Below, piece by piece: positions 9,079 through 18,720 of a DNA stretch of 64,000 nt. Each line of letters begins with the position of its first letter. Position 1 is the first letter of the stretch. The position numbers and the translations under genes were made by a program. This DNA comes from Aphrocallistes beatrix (taxonomy: Eukaryota > Porifera > Hexactinellida > Sceptrulophora > Aphrocallistidae): positions 372,001 through 436,000 of the forward strand of contig OY725490.1 in the NCBI GenBank assembly GCA_963281255.1. The letters are read 5' to 3'. The notes under the pieces were generated by a model. That model was not told the origin of the DNA. It saw only the letters and a list, made by a program, of their open reading frames with translations, and made no database searches.

Positions 9079-10002
9079 ATGGCTGCTCTATTTCCGGAAG
9101 AATACTCATTCAGCCATATGAAAGCTGCGGCGATCAGATTAAAAGCTATTCACAATAGTGGAATTTGTGGTATTGCAATAGATTCTAACACTGGTAAAAT
9201 ATATTTTGCAGCTAATAATGCATGTGTTACTATTTTCTCTGATACGTTGGAGTTTCTTAAGTCATTCACGCTCGAAAATGTGGTGAGTCCAGGGGGTGTA
9301 GTGATCCACAATGACAGTTTGTACATGACTGACACAATACGGCATTCTGTGTTCCATTTTAAAGTGACAGGAAACTCTCTCGATTTCATTAATGAGGTTG
9401 GAGGAAAAGGTTCTGGCATTGGTGGTTTTATTGTTCCAAGACAGCTCGATGCCTCCATCAACGGACATGTCTATGTTTCAGATTGTTATAATAATCGAAT
9501 TAAAGTCCTTGATGAAAATCTACACTACATTCGTCGCATTTCACATCGATATATCACTAGACCTAGTGACTTTAAACTGACTCCTGATAAAGTGTATGTC
9601 CTCTGCAATTCCAATACTCTCACCATTCACGTTTTCTCTCACTTCGGAGATAAAATACAGTCACTAATCCTGAAGGAATCTCGCACAGGTACACGATTCG
9701 ACTCTTCCCGCTTCTCCCTTGACAGTAGAAGCAATTTCGTTATCACTGATTCTCTCAGTGATATTCAAATATTTTCAAAGGAAGGTAAACTCATTCATAC
9801 ATTAGGCTCTTACGAATTGGGACTAAAGAGTTTGAAATTTGATCCAAGATTCATTGCCGCTCAAACAGTCAATGCCAAGCTACTTGTCTTCTCGAAATAT
9901 AACAATCAATCTTCTACATCTAAACCAAGAACATCATGTGAAATTCGTGCGCATGATTTTAGTATTATTACTTATGTTCAAGTTAAATTATATTCCTTAT
10001 AA
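9079..10002 (+). CDS. NHL-repeat beta-propeller protein, family B
   Basis: Intron-less, 307 residues, start MAALFPEEYSFSHMKAAAI. Relative to its sisters it lacks about eight residues (GPQISSTE) after MAALFPE. Blades: 1 GKIYFAANNACVTIFSDTLEF (about 38-58); 2 GVVIHNDSLYMTDTIRHSVFHFKVTG (about 74-99); 3 GHVYVSDCYNNRIKVLDENLHYIRRIS (about 129-155); 4 PSDFKLTPDKVYVLC...IHVFSHFGDKIQSLI; 5 NFVITDSLSDIQIFSKEGKLIHTLG; 6 FIAAQTVNAKLLVFS. It ends VQVKLYSL after a variable Ser/Thr-rich tail. There is no signal peptide, membrane span or RING, so it is probably an intracellular binding propeller of unknown target. A TATA box and palindromic cassette precede it. Confidence 0.87.
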   Translation: MAALFPEEYSFSHMKAAAIRLKAIHNSGICGIAIDSNTGKIYFAANNACVTIFSDTLEFLKSFTLENVVSPGGVVIHNDSLYMTDTIRHSVFHFKVTGNSLDFINEVGGKGSGIGGFIVPRQLDASINGHVYVSDCYNNRIKVLDENLHYIRRISHRYITRPSDFKLTPDKVYVLCNSNTLTIHVFSHFGDKIQSLILKESRTGTRFDSSRFSLDSRSNFVITDSLSDIQIFSKEGKLIHTLGSYELGLKSLKFDPRFIAAQTVNAKLLVFSKYNNQSSTSKPRTSCEIRAHDFSIITYVQVKLYSL

Positions 10003-10304
10003 ATAATGAAAAAATGACAGATAACGAGTAGAAATTAGTAGTATGCTAATAACATTCTGAATATTTTGCTTATTTGTTAAATAAACTTGGTGGGTGGTTA
10101 TCTACGTACAGTAGATATTGTAGTGATAGTGCCGAGGATTATTACTATAGCCAAATTATTATTATAGAATAGAATCTCCTGTTACATCTGAAAATGAATA
10201 AACATTTTACATAAGTTACTAATTAACAGAAACATAGCATTATTCATATAATTTACTCAATACCTGAGGCTGAGATAAAGTCGAATTTATCTTTTCTAGA
10301 TTGG

Positions 10305-10600
10305 GAAGTCGAATATGACTGTTTCGGATTACGTCTAATTTTTACGAAATTGCTCCAACTAATTTGATTGCAAATTATGCAACGGAACACATTTGCAATC
10401 AAATAATTTGCATTTCTCATGAGTAATTCGAGCTATCTCCACTAGTTTATCAGTAAATTAGCTGTGGAAACATTACGAATCACTCATGAGAAATTATTTC
10501 GTCGAAAACGTTTCTTCCATTTGCAGTTTACCGCCAGACAAGATGAAGCAATTTCATGTGATATTATCAAAGTTAGATTATTTTCTTGTAAATAAGAATG
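10305..10600 (+). pseudogene. Family-B promoter fused directly to a family-B 3' end (internal gene deletion)
   Basis: 10305-10560 is a good copy of the palindromic promoter cassette, with octamer, ATGAG...CTCATGAG hairpin and 'ccgccagacaagatgaagcaatttc'. At about 10563-10569 it switches straight to 'aaagttagattattttcttgtaaat', which is the last codons (KVRLFSL stop) and 3' flank of the 14398-type gene. The TATA box and essentially the whole coding region are missing. This is the scar of a deletion. Confidence 0.8.
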
Positions 10601-10638
10601 ACAGATATTTCTTTGACGAGTAGAATTTAGTTGCATCA

Positions 10639-11276
10639 TCTTATATATTAAAATGCTAGGATTTTGTTTTTGTGTGTTTATCCGAATTGATTGAAGAATT
10701 GGGAAGTCGTAGAGGTGTGAAAATTGGCATGTAGGTGTCAAATGATATGCCTACGATTAAGTTCTGAGATCTAAGCGAAATTTTCACATCTCTGCAAAAA
10801 AAATGGAAAACAATTTTTCGCACCTTTTCTAACAAAATAAATGACTACACTATTACAATAGAAATCATTGTACAAGTACGACACTACAATAAATAGATCG
10901 TCATTGTTATTATTACTTCAAAGCCACAACTTATGTTTAATATCTTAAATGTATTATAGTGTATGGTTATAAAAAAGATTATCTGCATATTTTAACACCT
11001 TTATATACATATTTTCACACCATTTGATCAATTTTGAAAATAATGCTAGATACTAGCTTCCAACGGGTGACATGGGGTTTTCAGGGGTGTAGATTTCGAA
11101 TATCACATTTTCAGATGTATATGATAAATTATTCGTCGACCTTTGTTTACAATATTTATTTAAAGGAAGAAAAATCCAAAATATGTTTGATTGAGTGACT
11201 CCAGGCGCCCGCAGGGCGACTCTGCGGACACGTAGTGTCTGCAAGCCCCGCAGCGCAAGCAAGCGAAGCGTGCTTG
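10639..11276 (+). mobile_element. Helitron-like non-autonomous element
   Basis: Starts TCTTATATATTAAAATGC after an A and ends in the GC-rich terminal hairpin '...gcgcaagcaagcgaagcgtgcttg' followed by T. That fits insertion between A and T with no target duplication. The interior shares 'ccgaattgattgaagaattgg', 'aagtcgtagag' and 'atctaagcgaaattttcaca' with other copies. There is no transposase or Rep/helicase coding. The 3' end is CTTG, not the canonical CTRR. Confidence 0.7.
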
Positions 11277-11526
11277 TGTTTATTAAGATGTAAGGGTTTT
11301 ATTGTCCAGAATTGATTGTGGAACTGTGAGGTGCTAGAAAAAAAGGACTCGCAAACCGTAATACAAAATTTAGTACTGAACCCCCTAGACCAGAAATTGT
11401 CTTTAGATTTCGAAATGTTTGTGCTGCTGCTGGTGCATTGTATTTCTTTACAAAAGATATTTTTACAGTCAATATTTGCATTTTATTTTTGACCGAATAA
11501 AGCAAATTATTTTATAAATTAAAACG

Positions 11527-11840
11527 CTTGTTTTTTATTTGTTTGTCCGAATTGAGAATTGGTGAGTCGTAGAGATATGAAAACTGATATATAGGTGTCA
11601 AATTATATAACTACGATTAGTTCTAAGATCTAAATGAAATTTTCGCACCTCTGCAAAAAATGGAAAACAACTTTTCACACCTTTTCTATACAATACTATG
11701 ACAGCATCACTCTACAATGCAAATTATTGTACAACACTATTGTAGACTGTCATTGTTATTAATACATCAAAGCAATAAATAACATATATAGATGCCCCAA
11801 TTATATTATATTGTATAGCAATAAAAATGGTTATTCACAT
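11527..11840 (+). mobile_element. Helitron-like element, 5'- and 3'-truncated copy
   Basis: 'ttgtttgtccgaattgagaattggtgagtcgtagagatatgaaaactg' and 'ctctgcaaaaaatggaaaacaacttttcacaccttttctatacaata' closely parallel the interior of the copy at 10639-11276. Neither conserved terminus is present. Confidence 0.6.
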
Positions 11841-11907
11841 ATTCGTAAGTCTGTCCTCGTAAATTTCGTAAAGTGCCATCAAATATTTTCCAGGAAAGTT
11901 TGAGACA

Positions 11908-11970
11908 TCTTATATATTAAAATTCTAGGATTTTATTTTCGTGCATTTATCCGAATTGATTGAAGAACTG
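11908..11970 (+). mobile_element. Helitron-like 5' terminus, truncated
   Basis: TCTTATATATTAAAATTC after an A, then 'ccgaattgattgaagaactgg'. Unrelated sequence follows from about 11971, so only the 5' end remains. Confidence 0.65.
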
Positions 11971-12072
11971 GCAGCTGAGTCTAGCGTTGAGACCGACACG
12001 CTACACAGCTGTGACGAACACCCATCTTCAACGCCAACCCCAAGCTCTTCTGTGGTACCGATTCTAGACTGT

Positions 12073-12315
12073 AGCAACGGTTGAGGCTAGTTGGAATGTG
12101 TTTTTGCAGATGATCCATCTTATCAGAAGCAAGGAGGATATAGAATCTGTGTGGACAAGTCTGACCAGATAAGCAATTCGCTCCTTAAAAGAACTCATGC
12201 TGTTGCATCTCAACGTAGATGTGTTTAGTAAAACTGATAGCATTGCTCTTGATTGTCGGGCATTTCTGAATTGTTGTTAATTATGCATATCTAAAATGAA
12301 GATAAATCGTGTTGT
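12073..12315. repeat. Duplicated segment (partner 6410-6652) with family-A NHL fragment
   Basis: Near copy of 6410-6652, including 'catcttatcagaagcaaggaggatata' (family-A coding text) and the downstream 'ctgttgcatctcaacgtagatgtg'. The frame is broken, so it is not a gene. Confidence 0.75.
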
Positions 12316-12600
12316 CGAATCTTCACACTTCTTCTCCCTGGACAGTAGAGGAAATTTCGTTATCAGTGTTTGTTTTCTCACCCAAATTTAAATATTCTCA
12401 GAAGAAATTGAACTCACTTGCGCGTTTAGCTCACATAATGACATATATTCCTTCAACTAGTAGGAATTAATTGTATTCTAATAAATCTTTAATATTTTGT
12501 TTACGTGCCAAATAAACGTGGGTGGTTATCTACGTACAGTAGATATTGAAAATAGTGATAGTGCCGCGGATTATCACTATATCCAATAAATTAGTATCTT
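12316..12600 (+). pseudogene. Family-B NHL relic (blade 5) plus 3' flank
   Basis: 'tctccctggacagtagaggaaatttcgttatcagtg' encodes SLDSRGNFVIS, as in family B, and then decays ('atattctcagaagaaattgaactcac' = IFSEEIELT). It is followed by the normal 3' flank: AATAAAC near 12510, stem ATAGTGATA...TATCACTAT at 12552-12580, and 'atccaataaat'. A mobile element abuts at 12602. Confidence 0.7.
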
Positions 12601-12601
12601 A

Positions 12602-13854
12602 CAAGCGCGCTTCGCTTGCTTGCGCTGCGCGGCTTGCAGACACTGCGTGTCTGCAGATTTTCCCAGTGGGCGCTTGGGGATATGAGAGAAACAATACGTC
12701 GCTTTCTTGTTTTGTACTAAGTACGCTGGATTGTCATTTGTCTATGGTTACATTGATGAAATCAGAACTGTAGCAGAAATTTTGATCGTGATAAATAGAA
12801 TTTACTTCGTATTAAGTCAACTAATCCTGAATGAAAGCTCAATTTGAATACACAAAGTTCACATTGCTAAAGGTTATTATACTTAAATAATCAATTCCAG
12901 TCCATGTCGTTAAAAGTTATTTTATGATCGAATTGATTGATCGTATCATATAACACACTTTAATTGTTGTTAACAATTAAATTATAGACTCAAAATAGCA
13001 GTATTCAATCATTTATATGAAATAGAATCGTGTGAATGACATTATAAAAGGCTGATAATTGATTGGTTCTTACATAAACCAATGAATTTCAATCACAAAT
13101 AGTCCTTTGGATTGTAGGCATAAGTCACCACTATTTTATTCCAATGTATTTGCATTATAAAATAATCGAAGTTGATTGGTCAGCACATTTTGTCACCTAT
13201 CTCGGCGAGGTGTCAACATTTCGCTTAGATCTTCGAACTTAATCCTAGATTCATCATTTGACACCTACATGCCAATTTTCGTATCTCTACGACTTGCCAA
13301 TTCTTCTATCAATTCGGACAAACAAACAAACAAACAAACAAAAAAAAAAATCCTGGAGTTTTGATTGGAATTCATTGGTTTATGTGGACCAATCAATTAT
13401 CAGGATTTTATAATGACATTCACACGATTCTATTTCATATAAATGATTGAATACTGCTATTTTGAGTCTATAATTTGATTGTTAACAACAATTAAAGTGT
13501 GTTATATGCTACGATCAATCAATTCGATCATAAAACAACTTTTAACGACAGGGACTGTAATTGATTATTTATTAAGTATAATAATCTTTAGCAATGTGAA
13601 CTTTGTGTATTCAAATTGAGCTTACATTCAGATTAGTTGACTAAATACGAAGTAAACTATATTTATCACGAAAGAATTTCTGCTACAGTTCTGATTTCAT
13701 CAATGTAACCGTAGACAAATGGCAATTCAGCGTACTCAGTATAAAACAAGAAAGCGACGTATTGTTTCTCTAATATCCCTAAATGCTCACTGAGTAAATC
13801 TGCGGACACGCAGTGTCCGCAAGCCGCGGAGCGCAAGCAAGCGAAGCGCGCTTG
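12602..13854. mobile_element. Two Helitron-like copies head-to-head, forming a 1.25-kb inverted repeat
   Basis: 12602-13362 is a minus-strand copy: its 3' end 'caagcgcgcttcgcttgcttg' is at the left, and its 5' part 'ttggcaagtcgtagag' with poly-pyrimidine (as the reverse complement) is near 13290-13360. From about 13363 a plus-strand copy lacking its 5' third continues to 'gcgaagcgcgcttg' at 13854. The arms of about 470 bp (12602-13070 and 13380-13854) are highly similar. Flanks 'ccaataaattagtatctta' and 'tggaaaataatctcctgg' rejoin the family-B intergenic sequence. Confidence 0.8.
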
Positions 13855-14005
13855 TGGAAAATAATCTCCTGGAGTTACATCTGAAAATGAATAGCCATTT
13901 GTGGTCTAATTACTAATAAACAGAAACATAACATTATTCTTAGAATTTACATTTATCGAATGTCTGAGGCTGAGATAAAGTCGATTTTCTCTTTTTTAGA
14001 TTGTT

Positions 14006-14397
14006 GGTGTAGAATATGACTGTGTCGGATTACACCTGACTTTGAAGGAATTGATCCAACTGATTTGGTGGTAAATTATGCAACGAAACATTTGCAATCA
14101 AATAATTTGCATTTCTCATGAGTAATTCGAGCTATCTCCACTAGCTATCAGTAACTTTGCTGTGGAGACATTACGAATCACTCATGAGAAATTATTTCGC
14201 TGAAAAAATTTCTTCCATATGTAGTTTACCACCATACGAGATGAAGCAATATCTTGGTAGACGTAATCCGATACAATCACACTCTACTCGAACAATCACA
14301 ACGAATGGTTATAAAAGCTACTAATAAACCCAATCTATAATATATTCTAACATACCTCTCACTCTTGTGAAGTTTTGGATCAATCTTTTAAGGACAA
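14006..14397 (+). promoter_or_regulatory. Palindromic family-B promoter cassette with TATA box
   Basis: Left arm 'gtagaatatgactgtgtcggatta' near 14009, right arm 'gtaatccgatacaatcacactctac' ending near 14287. Between them lie an octamer-like ATTTGCAT near 14106 and the hairpin 'tttctcatgagtaattcg...cgaatcactcatgagaaa'. TATAAAAG is at 14310-14317, 88 bp before the ATG. Confidence 0.7.
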
Positions 14398-15327
14398 ATG
14401 GCTGCTCTATTTCCGGAGGGACCACAGATTTCAAGCACCGGAGAGGAATACTCGTTCAGCCATATGACAGCTGCCGCGACAGAAATCGATTCAACTTTCC
14501 ATCGTGGTTTTTGTAGTATCGCAATCGATTCTAACACTGGTAAAATATATGTTGTAGATGATCATCCAAGTGTAACTATTTTCTCTGATACGTTGGAGTT
14601 TCTTATTACATTCACGCTCGAGAATGTGGCGAGTCCAGAGGGTGTAGTGATCTATAATGATAGTATGTACATGATAGACATAGTACGGCATTCTGTTCTC
14701 CATTTTAAAATGACAGGAAATTCTCTTGTTCTCATCAATGAGGAAGGAGGAGAAGGTTCTGACATTGACCATTATATCAACCCAACAAAACTCGATGTCT
14801 CTCTCAACGGATATATCTATGTTTCAGATTGTTATAATCATCGAATTAAAGTCATTGATGAAGATCTCTACTACATGCGTCAAATTTCACATCGATCTAT
14901 GACTAGACCTATTGATGTTAAACTGAATCCTTTTGAAGTGTATGTCCTCTGCGTTTCCAATACTCTCACCATTCACGTTTTCTCTCACTTCGGAGATAAA
15001 ATACAGTCACTAATTCTAAGGGAATCTCACCCAGAAGCATGGGTCGAATATTCCCGCTTCTCCCTTAACAGTAGAGGAAATTTCGTTATCACTGATTCTC
15101 TCAGTGATATTCAAATATTTTCAAAGGAAGGTAAACTCATTCATACGTTAGGCTCTCACGAATTAGGATTAGAGAGTTTGGGATTTGATGCACAATTCAT
15201 CACAGCTCAAACAGTAAATGCCAAGCTGCTTGTCGTCTCGAGTGAAAACATTCGATCTTCTAAAACCATAACATTTTGTTGTTGTATGAGTTATTTTTGC
15301 ATTAAAGTTAGATTATTTTCCTTGTAA
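14398..15327 (+). CDS. NHL-repeat beta-propeller protein, family B
   Basis: Single exon, 309 residues, start MAALFPEGPQISSTGEEYSFSHM. All blades are present: GKIYVVDDHPSVTIFSDTLEF; GVVIYNDSMYMIDIVRHSVLHFKMTG; GYIYVSDCYNHRIKVIDEDLYYMRQIS; PIDVKLNPFEVYVLC then IHVFSHFGDKIQSLI; NFVITDSLSDIQIFSKEGKLIHTLG; FITAQTVNAKLLVVS. The tail KTITFCCCMSYFCIKVRLFSL is cysteine-rich and differs from sister tails, while the last seven residues are conserved. This is the best-preserved reference for the broken copy at 17177. There is no membrane or signal segment. The target is unknown; by family logic it is a binding scaffold. Confidence 0.88.
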   Translation: MAALFPEGPQISSTGEEYSFSHMTAAATEIDSTFHRGFCSIAIDSNTGKIYVVDDHPSVTIFSDTLEFLITFTLENVASPEGVVIYNDSMYMIDIVRHSVLHFKMTGNSLVLINEEGGEGSDIDHYINPTKLDVSLNGYIYVSDCYNHRIKVIDEDLYYMRQISHRSMTRPIDVKLNPFEVYVLCVSNTLTIHVFSHFGDKIQSLILRESHPEAWVEYSRFSLNSRGNFVITDSLSDIQIFSKEGKLIHTLGSHELGLESLGFDAQFITAQTVNAKLLVVSSENIRSSKTITFCCCMSYFCIKVRLFSL

Positions 15328-15457
15328 ATATTGAAAGAATGACAGATATTTCTTTGACGAGTGGAATCTAATTGCATACCAACAAGATTTTATGTTTTGT
15401 TTATTTCTCAAATAAACTTGAGTAGTTTCCTACGTGTCTAGTATTTACCTAGCAGCA

Positions 15458-15560
15458 ATTTGATTCAGCTTGTAGATTCCAAAGAAAAGCCTGATGACTA
15501 CCAGTTTTTCACACAGGATTTGCATATAACGTGGCAATCTGAAAAATCTAAAAGAAAGTT
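15458..15560 (+). pseudogene. Family-A NHL 5' relic lacking its ATG
   Basis: 'ttgattcagcttgtagattccaaagaaaagcctgatgactaccag' translates IQLVDSKEKPDDYQF, parallel to MARLADSTEDDDYLF of the 22758 gene, but the initiator codon is TTG. Only the first 20 or so codons are recognisable. Equivalent relics sit behind the family-B copies at 17177 (18290) and 20742 (21838). Downstream, about 15590-15645 resembles a decayed Helitron-like 3' end. Confidence 0.6.
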
Positions 15561-15967
15561 TAAGTTACCAATTAAGTACAAATGCAATTCGTTTGTGGCT
15601 TGTGGACATACAGTGTCCGTAGAGTTGCCCTGTATTCTATCAAAGAGACCGTTGATTGTTTTATAATTCACTTTAAAAAATACATCATTCACATCTACGG
15701 GGACTAATGAATCTAGAAGTGGTGAAGAAATGTTAGGTTCATAATAAAAAGAATTCGAAATATAGTATATCCTTACAAACTATATGTCAAATCATTGGAA
15801 GATAGTCTCTGACCCGTTTTAGAATTTTTTACTTTATGTATCCATCGTGAACAAATTTAAATGAATAATTTATCACATAGATTCGAAAATACAATATTCT
15901 AAATCTATACCCCACGAAAGCCCCATGTAAACCGTTGAAAACTAGTTTCTAGCATATTTTTCATTAA

Positions 15968-16085
15968 AGTTCTTCACAAAAGATGGGAGGTTATTTTCAC
16001 ATTAGGAAAGTAAGGTAATGAACCATGAATTTTCGTGTAATAACTGGATTAGTCTCAGAATCCAAAATAGATTGTCCCAAAAGTT
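15968..16085 (+). pseudogene. Family-A NHL relic (blade 5 to closing strand)
   Basis: Reads KFFTKDGRLFS, a stop, then 'gtgtaataactggattagtctcagaatccaaaatagattg', equivalent to ITGLTLTANHKL with changes. A better-kept version of the same relic is at 19780-19925, so both descend from one relic duplicated with the unit. Confidence 0.6.
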
Positions 16086-16122
16086 ATTTACCAACTTGAT
16101 ATAAAAATAACACAAATAAACA

Positions 16123-16540
16123 TCTTATATGTTAAAACTCAATGTTTTTTGTTTGTGTCAATTGATTGAGGAACTGGGAGGTGTTTGAAATGTGGAACTT
16201 AGCACACTGGTAATTAATTACGAAACTAGAAAGAAATTCGAAGATCTAAGCGAAATGTTCACACCTCACCGAGATAGGTGACAATATGTGCAGACCAGTA
16301 AAAATTGATTATTTAATAAAGCAAATACATTGGGATCAAACTGTAGTGACTTAGACACACAATTAATAATACTATGTATGATTGAAATTCATTGGTTCAT
16401 GTAAGAACCAATCAAATATCTGACTTTTATAATGCGATTCTATTTCAAATAAATAATTGAAAACAGCTATTTTGATATGTACTGCAATTTGGCTATTAAA
16501 AGTTATTTTAAGATCTAATCGATTGATTATATTACATATA
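16123..16540 (+). mobile_element. Helitron-like element, 3'-truncated
   Basis: TCTTATATGTTAAAACTC after an A, then 'gaagatctaagcgaaatgttcacacctcaccgagataggtgaca' and 'ttgaaattcattggtt', matching the complete copy at 56855-57604. It stops near 16540, where family-B 3' flank text ('tttacttgtcaaatatacttgggtgg') begins. Confidence 0.7.
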
Positions 16541-16591
16541 TTTACTTGTCAAATATACTTGGGTGGTTATCTACGTGTAGTAGATGTTGTG

Positions 16592-16622
16592 TATAGTGAT
16601 AGTGTCGGAGATTATCACTATA
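16592..16622. repeat. Conserved 10-bp stem-loop
   Basis: TATAGTGATA / TATCACTATA, identical in stem to 8481-8511, loop gtgtcggagat. It lies in family-B 3' flank sequence whose gene body is missing, replaced by the Helitron-like fragment. Confidence 0.65.
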
Positions 16623-16785
16623 TCCAATAAATGTAGTATGGAATATAACCTCCTGGAGTTACATCTGAAAATGGATAGCTATTTGAGGTCTAATTAACAG
16701 AAACATAACATTATTCATAGAATTTACATTTATCCAATGCCTGAGGCTTTGATAAAGTCGATTTTTTCTCTTTTTTAGATTGGTG

Positions 16786-17176
16786 GTGTAGAATATGACT
16801 GTGTTGGATTACAAGAAATTGATCCAACTGATTTGTTGGAAAATTATGCAGTAGAACATTTGCAATCAAATAATTTGCATTTCTCATTAGTCATTCGAGC
16901 TATCTCCACTAGCTTATCAGTAGTAACTTAGCTGTGGAGACATTGCGAATGACTCATGAAAATTGTTTTGTTGAAAACGTTTCCTCCATATGTAGTTTAC
17001 CACCAGACAAGATGGAGCAATTTCTTACTAGACGTAATCCGATACAGTCATACTTTTCTCAACCAACCAAATCTAAATGGTTATAAAAGCTACTAATTGA
17101 CCCAATATATACTATACAATATACTCGAGCATACTTCTCACTCTTGTAAAGATTAGAATCGCTCTTTTCAGGATAA
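16786..17176 (+). promoter_or_regulatory. Palindromic family-B promoter cassette with TATA box
   Basis: Left arm 'gtagaatatgactgtgttggatta' near 16788 and right arm 'gtaatccgatacagtcatac' ending near 17052. The octamer-like ATTTGCAT and a hairpin with TTAGTCA on the left and TGACTCA on the right lie between. TATAAAAG is at 17082-17089, 95 bp before the ATG. The promoter is intact although its gene is broken. Confidence 0.7.
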
Positions 17177-18072
17177 ATGGCTGCTCTATTTCCAGTGGAA
17201 CCACATATTTCAAGTACCAAAGAGGAATACTCATTCAGTCATATGACAGCTGTCGCAACACCAATCAATTCAACCTTCCGTAGTGGATTGTGTATAGCAA
17301 TAGCTAAGGTAAAATATATGTTGTAGATGATAGTCAATCAATTACTATTTTCTCTGATACATTAGAGTTTCTTAAGAGATTCATACTAAATGATGTGTTG
17401 TTTCCAGGGGGTGTAGTGGTCCATTATGACAATATGTACATGACTGACACAATACAGGGTTCTGTGTTCCATTTCAAAGTGACAGAAAGTTCTCTCGTTC
17501 TCATGGATGCAGTTGGAAGAAAAGGTTCTCGCATTAAAAAATTTATTGAACCAAAACAACTCGATGTCTCCATCAACGGACATGTCTATGTTTCAGATTA
17601 TTGTAATAATCGAATTAAAGTCCTAGATGAAAATCTACACTACATTCGTCACATTTCACATCGATCTATGACTAGACCTAGTGACGTTAAACTGAATCCT
17701 TATGAAGTGTATGTCCTCTGCGAATCCAATACTCTCAGCATTCACGTTTTCTCTCACTTCGGAGATAAAATACAGTCACTATTTCTAAAGGAATCTCGCA
17801 CAGGAGCATTGTTCGACTCTTCCTGCTTCTCCATTGACAAGAGAGGAAATTTCGTTATCACTGATTCTCTCAGTGATATTCAAATATTTTCAAAGGAAGG
17901 TAAACTCATTCATACGTTAGGCTCTCATGAATTAGGATTAGAGAGTTCGGGATTTGATCCACGATTCATTGCAGCTCAAACATTCAATGGCAAGCTTCTT
18001 GTCGTCTGGAGAGAAAACATTCTCTCTTCTAAAACTTTATTTCGTACCTGTATAATAGAATTTTGTATTTAA
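17177..18072 (+). pseudogene. Family-B NHL gene broken by a 7-base deletion
   Basis: Starts MAALFPVEPHISSTKEEYSFSHMTAVATPINSTF. After 'gcaatag' the sequence expected to encode DSNTG is shortened by seven bases ('gcaatagctaaggtaaaatatatg'), putting a TAG in frame soon after. The rest is open in another frame from 17395: GVVVHYDNMYMTDTIQGSVFHFKVT, SDYCNNRIKVLDENLHYIRHISHRSMTRPSDVKLN, NFVITDSLSDIQIFSKEGKLIHTLG. The end is also altered: 'atttaagtt' replaces 'attaaagtt', stopping about seven codons early. It is a pseudogene, apparently recent. Confidence 0.88.
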
Positions 18073-18289
18073 GTTAGAATCTTTACCTTTTAAATATTGA
18101 AAGAACGACAGATATTTCTTCGACGAGTAGAATCAGATTGCATGCCAACAAATTAGCAATGTTGTGTATTTTTCTAAAATATACTTGAGTAGTTTCTTAC
18201 GTGTCTAGTATTTACTTAATAGTTCTCTGTAACTAAATTATAATTCTCTGTAAATAATTCTCTAACAAAAAATCACAATTTTATTAGAA

Positions 18290-18400
18290 AATTTGACTCA
18301 GCTTGAGGATTCCAAAGAAAAACCTGATGACTACCAGTTTTTCACACAGGATTTGCATGCAAGGTGGCAATCGGAAAAATCAAAAATTAAATTAAATTAC
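18290..18400 (+). pseudogene. Family-A NHL 5' relic lacking its ATG
   Basis: 'ttgactcagcttgaggattccaaagaaaaacctgatgactaccag' reads TQLEDSKEKPDDYQFFTQDLH, the same relic as at 15458 in better condition. The initiator codon is TTG. It is followed by a reversed Helitron-like 3' end. Confidence 0.6.
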
Positions 18401-18408
18401 CAATTAAG

Positions 18409-18476
18409 TACAAGCTCGTTTCGCTTACTTGTGCTGCGTTGCGAACACACAGTGTCCGCAGAGTCGCCCTGTATTC
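18409..18476 (-). mobile_element. Helitron-like 3' terminus, minus strand fragment
   Basis: 'aagctcgtttcgcttacttgtgctg' through 'cacacagtgtccgcagagtcgcc' is the reverse complement of the family's GC-rich 3' end (gcgactctgcggacac...gcgaagcg...cttg), with several mutations. Confidence 0.6.
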
Positions 18477-18580
18477 TATCAAAATAGGTTGGTTGTTTTA
18501 TAATTCACTACTAAAAACATCATTCATCTACTGTGAATATGTAATAAATCTAGAAGTGGAAATAAAAGTTAGGTCCATGA

Positions 18581-18720
18581 TCTTTACTATTAAAACTCAA
18601 CTAATTTATATATCTGTAACGAATTTATTGAAGAAACTGCCTGGTACAGAAAACTGACTTTTGGCATGTGGGAGTCTTTTGGCTATGGCTCCACTATTTC
18701 TGAGCTCAGACGAAAATGTT
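18581..18720 (+). mobile_element. Second Helitron-like subfamily, 5' fragment
   Basis: TCTTTACTATTAAAACTC after an A, then 'tatatctgtaacgaatttattgaagaaactgcc' and 'cttttggcatgtgggagtcttttggctatggctccacta'. The same text begins at 59708. The matching 3' portion of this subfamily appears at 19494-19700. Confidence 0.6.

Noticed and set aside
9150-9461. Minus-strand open frames opposite family-B genes (also at 14491, 20621, 20943, 29293, 63403)
   Set aside because: They recur in the same antisense frame only because the + strand codons are conserved; no ATG context, promoter or homology of their own.
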